Assembly: GCF_900094555.1 (NCBI RefSeq)
Contig: NZ_FMAC01000001.1
Location: forward strand, 744,001 to 808,000
Length of the DNA: 64,000 nucleotides
Origin: Martinezella hainanensis
GTDB lineage: Bacteria; Pseudomonadota; Alphaproteobacteria; Rhizobiales; Rhizobiaceae
Direction of reading: 5' to 3'
Below are positions 16,154 to 24,618 of the stretch, piece after piece (position 1 is the stretch's first letter; each line of letters starts with the position of its first letter). A program made the position numbers and the translations under genes. The notes below the pieces were generated by a model that worked only from the letters and a program-made list of their open reading frames with translations, was not told the DNA's origin and made no database searches.

Positions 16154-17254
16154 TTAGAAAGTCCGCTCGAAGCGCAGGATACCCGAGAAGGTATCATCGC
16201 TCGGCAGGTCATAGTGAACGTAGGTGAATTCAGGCTCGACCAGCAGGTTCTTGACCGGGTTGAACTTTACGTTGGTCGTGGCTTCGAAGATCTTCGAGTC
16301 GGTATAGGCAAGCTGAACGTTCCACTTCAGCTTGTCGTTGATCGGAACGCCGACGCCGCCCCAGACGGCCCAGTCGCCCCAGCCGCACTTCGCACCGTGA
16401 ACGACGCCATCGGAGGTCGTGCAGGCAGACACGTTCTGGTTCGAGCCGGCATACTGGTTGAGCTTGTCGCCATCGGTGTTCCAGCCGCCCATCAAGAAGG
16501 CCGTGAGGAAACCGAAGTCGGCGTCGACACGAGCCTTGATGGCGCCTTCCTCGACGATCGAGTCATAGCCGCCGACGACCTTGAAACCGAACATGCCGGC
16601 CTTGTAACCGAGACCAGCGACAACGTTCGGAGCGTAGTGGTCGGCCTTCGAAAGCTGCCAGCTGCCTCCGTAGGCGCTGGTGGTGGTGCCGGAGTTGCTG
16701 TCTTCGAGCGAGATGACGCCCGTGAAGCCGGTGCCGCTGTCATAATTATAGGTCAGCTGGTTCAATTCATACGGACCGTCATAGATGACGTCGTCTTGGA
16801 TCACGTCGCCGGCATAGCCGACGAACTGGTTATATTGCGAGTCCGTCTTGCCGACAGTGAAACCGCCGAGAGTGATGTAGGCCCACAGCAGGTTCGTGGA
16901 GGTCGAACCGCCGTCGTTCCAGTCCCAGCGAACGATGGTTTCGGTCTTCAGCGGACCATATTCGGTGTCGGTCGCGGTATTGAGATTGAGTTCGGCGCGG
17001 GTATGCCACTTGGTGCCGAAGTTGCTGTCGCGATTGTAAGGATCTTTCCACTGGCCTTCGGTGCGAACCTTGCCGCCGACCCGCAAGCAGGTCTCCGTGC
17101 CGGGTATGAAGAAATAGCCAGCGCCGAACGCGTCGCAGATGCGCACATATTCCAGCGGCTCCGGTTCGGCGGCAACGATGGCGTCAGCCGCGTGAGCGCC
17201 GGAGACGACACAGAGGGCCGCGGCCGAGCCGATAAGCAAGCTCTTGATGTTCAT
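16154..17254 (-). CDS. ropA: Outer-membrane porin, RopA/Omp2b family
   Basis: A 366-residue outer-membrane beta-barrel porin of the Rhizobiales Porin_2 family. It starts MNIKSLLIGSAAALCVVSGAHA, a signal peptide, and continues with the family opening LEYVRICDAFGAGYFFIPG and CLRVGGKVR. It ends in an aromatic strand (FSGILRFERTF) with the C-terminal phenylalanine required for barrel insertion. ATG 17254 is preferred over 17272 because GGAG lies at ribosome-site distance. Codon use is strongly biased, as in an abundant protein. Rhizobia usually carry several ropA paralogues, so the exact paralogue is not assigned. Confidence 0.93.
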   Translation of the reverse strand: MNIKSLLIGSAAALCVVSGAHAADAIVAAEPEPLEYVRICDAFGAGYFFIPGTETCLRVGGKVRTEGQWKDPYNRDSNFGTKWHTRAELNLNTATDTEYGPLKTETIVRWDWNDGGSTSTNLLWAYITLGGFTVGKTDSQYNQFVGYAGDVIQDDVIYDGPYELNQLTYNYDSGTGFTGVISLEDSNSGTTTSAYGGSWQLSKADHYAPNVVAGLGYKAGMFGFKVVGGYDSIVEEGAIKARVDADFGFLTAFLMGGWNTDGDKLNQYAGSNQNVSACTTSDGVVHGAKCGWGDWAVWGGVGVPINDKLKWNVQLAYTDSKIFEATTNVKFNPVKNLLVEPEFTYVHYDLPSDDTFSGILRFERTF

Positions 17255-17643
17255 GGTAACTCCATTCTTCAAATGAACTTGCGCGACAGACGAACCTGGG
17301 GGCCGTTCGAGGTCAAGTTTCAGTGGCTAGTCCGAAGCACGACGCTTCGCTTCCGAGCAGGAAGTTGTGACTGAGATCTCGCTTTTACAAGGATCGAAAT
17401 GAGGGGTCGAACGTATGTGACAGCATGTACATATACTGTGTTGCCTAAACGACGCACATGTGTACGAACGATGACAGATACATGACAAAAGGCAGCAAAT
17501 AGAGGTGGTTTGCCAGGCACTTCGCGAGGATATCGCGAGAATATAATGCCAGATAGGATGCTGGACTGACCGAGATAAATCTTGGTAGAATTCGAGCTAC
17601 GCAGACAGCATATCCACCCATGGCAAATCGAGGCAGGATCATC
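17255..17643. promoter_or_regulatory. Porin/cupin intergenic region with OmpR-type direct repeats
   Basis: This 389-bp region separates the divergent porin (minus) and cupin (plus) genes. It contains ATGACA at 17471-17476 and again at 17482-17487, an 11-bp spacing typical of OmpR-family response-regulator sites, and a related GTGACAGCATG near 17417. Porin genes are common targets of such regulators. The sites are by-eye matches only. Confidence 0.35.
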
Positions 17644-18105
17644 ATGCCGAAGATCGATGTTGCAGCCGTGCCGGAAATCAAAGGCACGCGTTATCCCGCT
17701 CCATTCAACGACCCTTGCACAGAGCGCATCCGGCAGCGGCTGGGCAATGCCGGCGGCCTCAAGGATTTCGGCGTCAATCTCATGCGGCTGCCGCCGGGCA
17801 ACTGGTCGAGCCAACGACACTGGCATTCGGAGGAGGATGAATTCGTCTACGTGCTGGAAGGTGAGCTGACGCTGGTCGAGGACGATGGCGAAACCATATT
17901 ACGCGCGGGCGATTGCGCCGCCTTCCCGAAGGGTTCCGGCAACGGCCATCACATGATCAACAAGTCGAGTACCACAGCCATCTATCTCGAGGCCGGCTCG
18001 CGTTCGCCGACGGACCTCATCACCTGTTCGGACGTTGACATGATGAGCTCCAGCACGGATGGGCGTTTCGTACACAAGGACGGCATGCCCTACCCCGACG
18101 GCTAA
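17644..18105 (+). CDS. Cupin-domain protein
   Basis: A 153-residue small cupin. The metal-binding motif 1 is recognisable as SQRHWHSEEDEFVYVLEGELTL (consensus G-x5-HxH-x3-4-E-x6-G), and motif 2 as GDCAAFPKGSGNGHHMIN, so two histidines, a glutamate and a later histidine are present. ATG 17644 (MPKID) follows AGGATC and is preferred over ATG 17620. Its stop codon overlaps the stop of the convergent acetyltransferase gene. The substrate is unknown. Confidence 0.85.
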   Translation: MPKIDVAAVPEIKGTRYPAPFNDPCTERIRQRLGNAGGLKDFGVNLMRLPPGNWSSQRHWHSEEDEFVYVLEGELTLVEDDGETILRAGDCAAFPKGSGNGHHMINKSSTTAIYLEAGSRSPTDLITCSDVDMMSSSTDGRFVHKDGMPYPDG

Positions 18106-18620
18106 ACCGGTTCGTCCGCATCAGCCGCAGTGATCCGGTACGAAAGAAGATGCGTCGGCGCGCCATGCAGCATGATTTCGCGCTCGAAACCGAAGCCGCA
18201 TTTTTCCAGCACGCGCCGGGAGGCGACATTGACAGGACGCACAAGGCCGACGACGCGCTTTGCTTGCAGGTCGTGACAGGCGAAGGCCAAAGCCTCCCGC
18301 ACCAGTTCAGTCGCATAGCCGCTTCCCCAATAATCGGGGTGCAGGTGGTAGGAGAGATTGAGCCCGTCGAATTCCGTCGAAACGGTAACGCCGCCAAAGC
18401 CGATCAGCCGGTCATCCGTTTCGATCGCCCAACGCCCGAATCCATTCAAGCGCCAGTGCGCGCGATCACGGGCCAGCCTTCGCGCACTTTCCGTCGGAGA
18501 ATCCGGCGTCGGATCGGGCCGGTGAGCAACAAGTTCTGGCCGGGCAAAGAGTGCGGCCACGAAATCCAGATCCCGCTCCTCCGGCATGCGCAGGACCAGA
18601 CGCTGGGTTTGCCGGATCAT
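18102..18620 (-). CDS. GNAT acetyltransferase (RimJ/RimL-like)
   Basis: A 172-residue N-acetyltransferase. It opens with TQRLVLRMPEERDL, the typical first strand of RimJ/RimL proteins, and carries the acetyl-CoA loop in HPDYWGSGYATELVREAL, followed by NVASRRVLEKCGFGFE. The gene is convergent with the cupin gene and the two stop codons overlap (TAA on plus, TAG on minus, sharing three bases). The substrate, a protein N-terminus or a small molecule, cannot be told. Confidence 0.88.
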   Translation of the reverse strand: MIRQTQRLVLRMPEERDLDFVAALFARPELVAHRPDPTPDSPTESARRLARDRAHWRLNGFGRWAIETDDRLIGFGGVTVSTEFDGLNLSYHLHPDYWGSGYATELVREALAFACHDLQAKRVVGLVRPVNVASRRVLEKCGFGFEREIMLHGAPTHLLSYRITAADADEPV

Positions 18621-18641
18621 AACGATTGCTTTCCTTGGGGA

Positions 18642-19640
18642 TCAGACGGCTTCGGCCAGAGGTAGCGGCTCATAACAGCAGGCATCCGTGGAAACACCCA
18701 TGCGGCACCCACTCGCCTCAAGCGCTTCCTTCACGACATCAACGAAAAGGCGGCGGAACCACACCGAGCGGCTGTCGGCTTGATCGACACGCCGATAAAG
18801 CATGGTCACGGGATCAGCGGGCAGTTCGAACGGCGGCTCCGAAATCGTCAGATCGTGCAGTTGCGCCATGCAGCGGGCAATGGCTTCGGGAACCGTCGCA
18901 ATGGCCGGAATGGCCCGCAGCGTCGTCGGCAGCGCGGAAAAACGGGGAACCGTCGCCACGACCTGACGACGATGGCCGAGGCGTGCAAGAGCGACATCGA
19001 CGCCCGTCGATGTGGCGCCTTCCAGCGAAACGGTGACATGCGGCGCGGTCGCGAAGTGCTTCAGGCTCAGCGGTGTGGCACATTTCAGATGCCGACCATC
19101 GTAGATGCAGAGCGAAGCCTGGTCGAACAGGGGAGCCCGAACATGCCAGGAAGCTGGCTCGTCATGCACCGAGATGCTGAAGTCGAAGGCGCCCTCGTCC
19201 AGCAGCCGCACGGCGTCACGCCGGTCGAACGCCACGCTGGTCAGCCGCGCGTGCGGTGCGAGCTGACGCAACCGCGCCACCAGCGGTCCGAAGAAGGACG
19301 ATTCGAGATTATCGCAGAGCCCGACGCGGAACTCGCCGTGCCAGTTTGCCGGGTCGAAAGCTGCCGGCGGGCGAATGGCACGCTCGATGCCGGACAGCGC
19401 ATCCTCGATTGCCGGCGCGATCGAAAGCGCCCGTGGTGTCGGCTGCAAACCGCGCCCGACGCGCACGAACAATTCGTCGCCCAGCGTCTCGCGCAGCCGG
19501 CGCAGCGCTGCAGAAAGGCCCGGCTGACCGAGCAGCAACCGCTCGGCCGCACGGCTCACATTCCGCTCCTGCATCAGCACGGAGAAGGCGAGCAGCAGAT
19601 TGAGATCGATTTTTCGAAGTGTCGCATCATTCATCATCAC
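18642..19640 (-). CDS. LysR-type transcriptional regulator
   Basis: A 332-residue LysR regulator with an N-terminal winged HTH (LRKIDLNLLLAFSVLMQERNVSRAAERLLLGQPGLSAALRRLRE spread over residues 8-50) and a substrate-binding domain after about residue 95. It is of the NodD/PcaQ-like branch that begins with KIDLNLL. It is divergent from the MFS exporter gene, the classic arrangement for a regulator controlling its neighbour. The 117-bp gap contains GTAA...TTAC ends (19643-19662) that could be part of a LysR box. Confidence 0.92.
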   Translation of the reverse strand: MMMNDATLRKIDLNLLLAFSVLMQERNVSRAAERLLLGQPGLSAALRRLRETLGDELFVRVGRGLQPTPRALSIAPAIEDALSGIERAIRPPAAFDPANWHGEFRVGLCDNLESSFFGPLVARLRQLAPHARLTSVAFDRRDAVRLLDEGAFDFSISVHDEPASWHVRAPLFDQASLCIYDGRHLKCATPLSLKHFATAPHVTVSLEGATSTGVDVALARLGHRRQVVATVPRFSALPTTLRAIPAIATVPEAIARCMAQLHDLTISEPPFELPADPVTMLYRRVDQADSRSVWFRRLFVDVVKEALEASGCRMGVSTDACCYEPLPLAEAV

Positions 19641-19757
19641 CAGTAATACCTGACATGGTTACTATCAATTTGCAATAGGGTTTGAAGATGTACATTTTCT
19701 CGTTCCCTGCCGCTTTCAACCTCCCAAGAGGTGGCAGCCTAGAAAGGAACGATCCCG

Positions 19758-21158
19758 ATGACTTCTTCCCAAACTCGAAGCGGGGCGGGATTGGCGTTGC
19801 TGCTGCTATGCGCCGCCAATTTCCTCGACGCCATGGACGTCTCCACCATTGGGGTGGCCCTGCCCGCAATCCAGAAAGAACTCGGCATGCAGGCGACCTC
19901 GCTGCAATGGGCCGTCAGTGCCTATGTGCTCGGCTATGGCGGCTTCCTGCTGCTCGGTGGCCGCGTCGCCGATCTCTTCGGCCACCGCCGCGTCTTCCTA
20001 TGGTCGCTCGCCGTATTTGCCGCGGCCAGCATTGCCGGTGGTTTCGTCGATAGCGCCCCGACCCTGATCGCCGCACGCCTGATCAAGGGCATCGCTGCCG
20101 CCTTCACAGCACCGGCCGCCCTCGCTCTCCTTCTCTCCGTGTTCGGCGAAGGCAATGCTCGCGCCAAGGCGCTCGGCGTCTTCTCCTCCACCGGTGCCGC
20201 CGGCTTCGTGCTCGGCATGGTGCTGGGTGGAGCGGCGACCCTCATCAGCTGGCGCGCGACGCTCGTCATGGGCGCACCCGTCGCCATCCTGGCGCTGATC
20301 GTCGCCCCGCTCGTCCTGCCGGCCGACCACAAACGAAACGGCCCGCACGCCCGCTTCGACTGGGCGGGTGCCTTGACGATCACGCCTGGCCTGCTGCTCT
20401 TCGTCTTCGGCGTCACCAATGCCGCCGCCGATGGCTGGCAGGCCTTCGCGACCTGGGGCTCGCTCCTTGCCGCGTTGATCCTGATCGTGCTGTTCCTGGT
20501 CGTGGAATCGCGTCATCACGATCCGATGGTGCCGCTTGCCATGTTCCGTCGCACCAAGCTCAGCCATGCCAATGCCGTCGCTGCGCTGTACCAGGGAGCC
20601 TATGTCGGCTTCCAGTTCATTGCGACGCTCTATTACCAGACCGTCGTCGGCTGGTCGGCCTTTGCCACCGGCTTTGCCTTCGCCATTGGCGGCACCTGTG
20701 TCATGTTCCTGGCACCGCGTTTTGCGACGATCGGCCAAAACCGCGGCACGACCCTTCTCATGACCTTCGGCGTGGGATTGCAGGCCATCAGCTATCTCTT
20801 CTGGGTACTGTCGGCCGGGCATATCGATACGATAGTGCTTGTCGCCATCTCACAGCTCCTGCTCGGCGTCGGCTATGCCATGACCTATCCCTCAATCCAG
20901 GTCGCGGCCCTCTCCGACGTTGGTGACGATGAATCAGGCCTGGCTTCGGGCATGCTGTTTGCTTCCTTCCAGATCGGCGGCGGCATCATCCTGGCGGCGG
21001 CATCAGCCGTCTTCAGTGCAGCTCCGAACTTCGGCTGGAACCCTTACATCGCCGGCATCGGCTTCGTGACGATCCTTGCCGCTGCCATCACCCTGCTGGC
21101 CGCGGTCGGTCCGCGTTCATCCGCTGCAAGGGCCGCGAATTATCAGGCTGCAGAATAG
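19758..21158 (+). CDS. MFS transporter, DHA2 (14-TM) drug-exporter type
   Basis: A 466-residue major facilitator with about 14 hydrophobic segments, the size and topology of EmrB/QacA-type proton-driven exporters. Typical motifs are the LDAMDVSTIGVALPAIQ opening (D in TM1), WAVSAYVLGYGGFLLLGGRVADLFGHRR (loop 2-3 motif A) and the motif C-like TGAAGFVLGMVLGG. A good ribosome site (AGAAAGGAAC) precedes the ATG. The divergent LysR gene probably controls it. A hairpin terminator lies 12 bp after the stop. Confidence 0.9.
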   Translation: MTSSQTRSGAGLALLLLCAANFLDAMDVSTIGVALPAIQKELGMQATSLQWAVSAYVLGYGGFLLLGGRVADLFGHRRVFLWSLAVFAAASIAGGFVDSAPTLIAARLIKGIAAAFTAPAALALLLSVFGEGNARAKALGVFSSTGAAGFVLGMVLGGAATLISWRATLVMGAPVAILALIVAPLVLPADHKRNGPHARFDWAGALTITPGLLLFVFGVTNAAADGWQAFATWGSLLAALILIVLFLVVESRHHDPMVPLAMFRRTKLSHANAVAALYQGAYVGFQFIATLYYQTVVGWSAFATGFAFAIGGTCVMFLAPRFATIGQNRGTTLLMTFGVGLQAISYLFWVLSAGHIDTIVLVAISQLLLGVGYAMTYPSIQVAALSDVGDDESGLASGMLFASFQIGGGIILAAASAVFSAAPNFGWNPYIAGIGFVTILAAAITLLAAVGPRSSAARAANYQAAE

Positions 21159-21170
21159 CTCAAAGCAAGA

Positions 21171-21193
21171 TGACCCGCCTCGCGGGCGGGTCA
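21171..21193. terminator. Shared terminator between convergent MFS and sigma genes
   Basis: TGACCCGCC and GGCGGGTCA form a perfect 9-bp stem with a 5-nt loop. It lies 12 bp after the MFS stop. On the minus strand the sigma gene's own TGA stop codon is the end of the stem. Confidence 0.6.
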
Positions 21194-22528
21194 ATCCTTT
21201 CCGGCGCCTGCAGCTTCGACGGCACGGCGCATCAGGAAATCACGCTCCCTCTGATTTTCAGCAAGCGCGGCTGCCGTCTCAAAGGCTCGCCGCGCTTCGT
21301 CGTATCGACAGAGCTTGAAAAGAAGATCGCCGCGAACGCTCGGCAGAAGATGATAGTCCTTCAATGAAGGCTCATCGCGGAGGCTTTCAATGATCTCCAA
21401 TGCCGCCTCAGGACCTTCGGCCATGCCGACGGCGACGGCGCGATTGAGTTCGACGATCGGGGATGGAACAAGCCCGGCAAGTTCTGCATAAAGATCGGCA
21501 ATCCGCGTCCAATCGGTTTCATCGGCCGTTCCCGCTCTTGCGTGACAGGCGACGATCGCGGCTTGCAAGGCGTAGGCCCCGCCAACACCTCCAAGCTCCT
21601 GCACCCGTCGCAAGGACTGCAGACCCCGCTGGATCTGCAGTCGATCCCAGCGGTCGCGGTTTTGATCGAGCAGTAGAATCGGATTGCCGTCAGCATCGGT
21701 CCTTGCCGCCGCGCGGGACGCATTCAGCTCCATCAAAGCCAGCAGCGCATGTGCTTCCGGCTCCTGCGGCGCCACGGACGTCAATATTCGCCCCAGCCGT
21801 AGCGCCTCGTTGCATAGTTGCAGCCGCAGCCAATCCTCGCCGCGTGCAGCCGTATAGCCCTCGTTGAAGATCAGGTAGACGACCTCCAGCACCGAGGCCA
21901 GGCGCTGCGACAGCTCCTCACCGTGCGGCGTCTCATAGGAAAGCCCCGATTCCGACAATGTTTTCTTGGCGCGGACGATCCGCTGCGCGATCGTCGCTTC
22001 CGATACGAGAAACGCTCTGGCGATTTCCTCGGTCGTCAGGCCGCAGATCATCCGCAAAGCCAGCGCCACCCGTGCCTCGCGCGAGATCAGCGGGTGACAT
22101 GCCGTGAAGATCAAGCGCAGCATTTCATCGCCGATATCGTCATCGAGAGGGGTATCAAGATCGGGCATGATCTGCTCTTCCTCCTCCATCTCTCGAACGA
22201 TCATCTCGTGCTTCTGATCGAGCATTCGCCGACGACGCAAATGGTCCAGCGCCCGACGCCTGGCCGTGGTCATTAGCCAAGCTCCCGGCCGCTCGGGGAT
22301 GCCGGTCTTCGGCCATCGCTCCAAAGCCACGATCAGTGCTTCTTGAGTGAGATCCTCCGCCAGCGGCACGTCGCGCAACAATCGCGCCAAGCTGGTGATG
22401 AGCCGCGGTTGTTCGATCCGCCAGACGGCCAGTATCGCTCGATGAGTGCCGGCGGCCGTCAAGGCCGCCCGCCCCGGTTTCGAACAGAGGGTATCATGCC
22501 CTTGCTTCGGCGAGCGGATCGCATACAT
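21191..22528 (-). CDS. ECF-type sigma factor, ECF42-like (DUF6596 C-terminal extension)
   Basis: An extracytoplasmic-function sigma factor. Region 2 is recognisable in SLARLLRDVPLAEDLTQEAL and GAWLMTTARRRALDHLRRRR, and region 4 in LRMICGLTTEEIARAFLVSEATIAQRIVRAKK. A roughly 200-residue C-terminal extension (EVVYLIFNEGY, then ALLALMELNASR and ELNRAVAVGMAEGPEAAL) is characteristic of ECF42 factors, which use this domain and a DGPF partner instead of a classic anti-sigma factor. The DGPF gene lies directly upstream and overlaps. ATG 22528 overlaps that gene by 35 bp. TTG 22462, nearer the conserved domain, is an alternative start. Confidence 0.88.
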   Translation of the reverse strand: MYAIRSPKQGHDTLCSKPGRAALTAAGTHRAILAVWRIEQPRLITSLARLLRDVPLAEDLTQEALIVALERWPKTGIPERPGAWLMTTARRRALDHLRRRRMLDQKHEMIVREMEEEEQIMPDLDTPLDDDIGDEMLRLIFTACHPLISREARVALALRMICGLTTEEIARAFLVSEATIAQRIVRAKKTLSESGLSYETPHGEELSQRLASVLEVVYLIFNEGYTAARGEDWLRLQLCNEALRLGRILTSVAPQEPEAHALLALMELNASRAAARTDADGNPILLLDQNRDRWDRLQIQRGLQSLRRVQELGGVGGAYALQAAIVACHARAGTADETDWTRIADLYAELAGLVPSPIVELNRAVAVGMAEGPEAALEIIESLRDEPSLKDYHLLPSVRGDLLFKLCRYDEARRAFETAAALAENQRERDFLMRRAVEAAGAGKD

Positions 22529-22886
22529 CCTCAGCACTCGGGTCAAAATAGGCGCGTACTTCACATGTGCCTTCCCAGCTGGGCATGAAATCCTTGTGCA
22601 GCTGCATGAACTCAACTGCCAGTGCGACGGCCTCCTCCTTGCTCTGCAGCTCGAAGATGGCATAACCGCCGACGACCTCCTTGGCCTCGACGAAGGGACC
22701 GTCGATAACGCTGAGCTTACGATCCTTGATCGTGACGCGGGCGCCGGTCGCAAGCGGCATCAGCCCCGCCGTATCGATCATGCGGCCAGCCTTGATTTCC
22801 CGGTCGGCGAGCTTGTGCATGGCTTCTAAAAGCTCCGGCGTCGGATGCATGTGGTCGCGAGAGGTGACGATAGACATGAAACGCAT
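22494..22886 (-). CDS. YCII-related DGPF-domain protein, partner of the ECF42 sigma factor
   Basis: A 130-residue single-domain protein of the YCII/DGPF family. It opens MRFMSIVTSRD and carries the naming motif as IDGPFVEAKEVVGGYAIF. Such proteins accompany ECF42 sigma factors in conserved two-gene operons. Their mechanism is not settled. An excellent GGAGG sits 9 nt before ATG 22886. The end of the gene overlaps the sigma gene's likely start, implying coupled translation. Confidence 0.9.
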   Translation of the reverse strand: MRFMSIVTSRDHMHPTPELLEAMHKLADREIKAGRMIDTAGLMPLATGARVTIKDRKLSVIDGPFVEAKEVVGGYAIFELQSKEEAVALAVEFMQLHKDFMPSWEGTCEVRAYFDPSAEDVCDPLAEARA

Positions 22887-23250
22887 GGGAAGTGTCCTCC
22901 GGAAGCGAGGTGCGGCACCATTGCCGCTCAACAAGCCCGCTCATATTGACGACGAAGCAGCCCTCTGGAAATCGACAGTCGTTTCAAAAAAATTCGGATC
23001 ACGGCCGAATATCGGCAAATTCCGCTCCCGGCCCGTTCATCTCATCGGCAACGGCATTCCTCCGACCGCCTTATAGACGAAACACCTGGATCGAGCGAGC
23101 CGACAGCCTATCGCTTCGTTTTGTTGACTTCCCATAACCGTTGCAAGATGGTGAGGCGAATTCGACCTGCGGACTTTCGAAGGTTGGCGCTTCCCCAGAA
23201 GCGCGGCTTTGAGGAACCTTTCGCAGACAACACGGCGGGAGCTTGTTTTC
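22887..23250. other. Divergent intergenic region, DGPF / VOC genes
   Basis: This 364-bp region separates the DGPF operon (minus) from the VOC gene (plus). It must hold both promoters. A TTGACT at 23122-23127 is a plausible -35 for the VOC gene, but no convincing -10 follows at 17 bp. I see no other structure. Confidence 0.4.
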
Positions 23251-23628
23251 ATGTTCGACCATATTTCGATCGGCGTCAAAGACTTGGCGCGTGCGCAAAA
23301 ATTTTATGACGCAGCCCTTTCTCCTCTTGGCTACGAGCGCGTGACCAATTTCGACGGCACGGTTGGATATGGTGCGGAGCGCGCGCAGTTCTGGGTCAGC
23401 GAGGTGGAACGCCCCGTACCAGCTGATCGTGGCTCCGGCCTGCATTTCTGCTTCGTGGCGCCAAGCCAGGAAGCGGTCGACGCCTTCTATGCCGCCGGGA
23501 TCGCCAATGGCGGTGAAGACAATGGCAAGCCGGGCATCCGGCCCGACTACAGCCAGTTCTACTACGCCGCCTTCGTTATCGACCCCGATGGCTACCGGCT
23601 GGAAGCCTATTTCAAGACGGGCGAATAG
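23251..23628 (+). CDS. VOC (glyoxalase/dioxygenase) family protein
   Basis: A 125-residue vicinal-oxygen-chelate protein. It starts MFDHISIGVKDLARAQKFYD, with the metal-ligand histidine in FDHI, and ends with AAFVIDPDGYRLEAYF, which contains the terminal glutamate ligand. A central GLHFCFVAPS strand carries the second histidine. This is one full VOC module of two beta-alpha-beta-beta-beta units. The start ATG 23251 matches the conserved first strand. The substrate is unknown, as for most small members. Confidence 0.9.
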   Translation: MFDHISIGVKDLARAQKFYDAALSPLGYERVTNFDGTVGYGAERAQFWVSEVERPVPADRGSGLHFCFVAPSQEAVDAFYAAGIANGGEDNGKPGIRPDYSQFYYAAFVIDPDGYRLEAYFKTGE

Positions 23629-23662
23629 CTCGCTGCACAAGGTAAAATAAAGGCCCGATCAT

Positions 23663-23685
23663 CTCGCCGGAATCAATCCGGCGAG
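23663..23685 (+). terminator. Hairpin after the VOC gene
   Basis: A perfect 9-bp stem (CTCGCCGGA / TCCGGCGAG) with a 5-nt loop lies 34 bp after the VOC stop. There is no T-run after it, so termination strength is uncertain. Confidence 0.5.
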
Positions 23686-23723
23686 CCTGTGGAGCTCCGG
23701 CCGATTTTCGCGACCATTTGACT

Positions 23724-23753
23724 TTCAGGCTGTTGTCAGGCTTCTGTCATAAT
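23724..23753 (+). promoter_or_regulatory. Direct-repeat regulator site and -10 upstream of the PAP2 gene
   Basis: TTCAGG-N4-TGTCAGG-N-TT occupies 23724-23743. The TCAGG cores are exactly 11 bp apart, and a third TCA follows after a further 11 bp at 23747. CATAAT (23748-23753) is a plausible -10 element. The same 20-bp arrangement occurs before the receiver gene and before the EptA gene, which points to one OmpR-family response regulator acting on all three. Confidence 0.6.
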
Positions 23754-23773
23754 AGACGCCCGATAGTGGTCGT

Positions 23774-24607
23774 TTGACATTCTCACAACGCGGGCGAGCA
23801 CTCATTTTGAACCTGTTCAGACAGTGGCCGGCGTCTCTGATGTACGACAACTCCATTGCTTACACAAAACGGAACGCGCCTGTCAGCAGATCCTCTTTTG
23901 TGTTTCTCGCGCTCTTCGCGCTCTGGTGGGCGCTGTTGTTTGTCTTCTATCATTTTCCCAGCATCGATCTCGTCGTTGCCAAGAGTGTCTTCACCGCTAC
24001 GCCCTGTGCGTCGACTGCAATTCCGAATGAAGTCTGCGGCGTCTTCGACCTGGCCAAGAACCCTATCTTCGAGATCGTGCGAGATGTGACGCTCGCCCTG
24101 CCCTACATCGCCATCGTCGTCCTGATTGCCATCTTGATTTCGTCCTGGCGCAAATACGGCACAGGCTGGCGGACGCTGAAAACGGATCGGTACATCGCTG
24201 CACTGATATCGCTCGCCATCGGCTGCGGTCTTATCGTCAACACGCTGCTCAAGAGCTACAGCGGCAGGCCGAGGCCGCGCAGCACGGATCTCTTCGGCGG
24301 CTCGCTGGATTTCGTCCAGGCGGGTTCGTTTGCCGGCCGGTGTCTTGGAAACTGTTCCTTCGTCTCCGGCGAGGCGTCGTCCGGTGGCTGGTTGCTTTGC
24401 CTTGTCCTGCTGCTACCGCCGCGCCTGCGTTTTCCGCTCGGCATTCCCCTTGCTGTCGTCTCGATCATGATGCCGATGATGCGCGTGATGACAGGAGCCC
24501 ACTATCTATCCGACGCGGTCCTCGGCTGGCTCTTGTCCTTGGTGGTCTTTGCCGCAGCCATTGCGGTCATCGATCTCCTGCGGTCGGGAACGTCAGCCCG
24601 ATCCTGA
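23774..24607 (+). CDS. PAP2-family lipid phosphatase, probably lipid A (LpxE/LpxF-like)
   Basis: An integral membrane phosphatase with about six hydrophobic segments. The PAP2 motifs are KSYSGRPRP (K160, R165), SFVSGE (195-200) and RVMTGAHYLSD (R237, H243, D247). In motif 2 the usual histidine of PSGH is glutamate, which I believe also occurs in some bacterial PAP2 lipid phosphatases. Neighbours are a receiver protein and an EptA-type phosphoethanolamine transferase under the same upstream repeat, so lipid A or another envelope phospholipid is the likely substrate. The start is uncertain: TTG 23774 gives 277 residues, and ATG 23840 would remove 22. Confidence 0.75.
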   Translation: MTFSQRGRALILNLFRQWPASLMYDNSIAYTKRNAPVSRSSFVFLALFALWWALLFVFYHFPSIDLVVAKSVFTATPCASTAIPNEVCGVFDLAKNPIFEIVRDVTLALPYIAIVVLIAILISSWRKYGTGWRTLKTDRYIAALISLAIGCGLIVNTLLKSYSGRPRPRSTDLFGGSLDFVQAGSFAGRCLGNCSFVSGEASSGGWLLCLVLLLPPRLRFPLGIPLAVVSIMMPMMRVMTGAHYLSDAVLGWLLSLVVFAAAIAVIDLLRSGTSARS

Positions 24608-24618
24608 AAGCAGCCGGC

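Noticed and set aside
16127..17374. A 415-residue plus-strand frame over the porin gene
   Set aside because: It lacks a ribosome site and any family features, and the minus-strand porin has a signal peptide and a C-terminal Phe.
19643..19662. LysR box between the LysR and MFS genes
   Set aside because: GTAA...TTAC ends are present but the centre is not symmetric, and the site overlaps the LysR start, so it is too weak to list as a feature.
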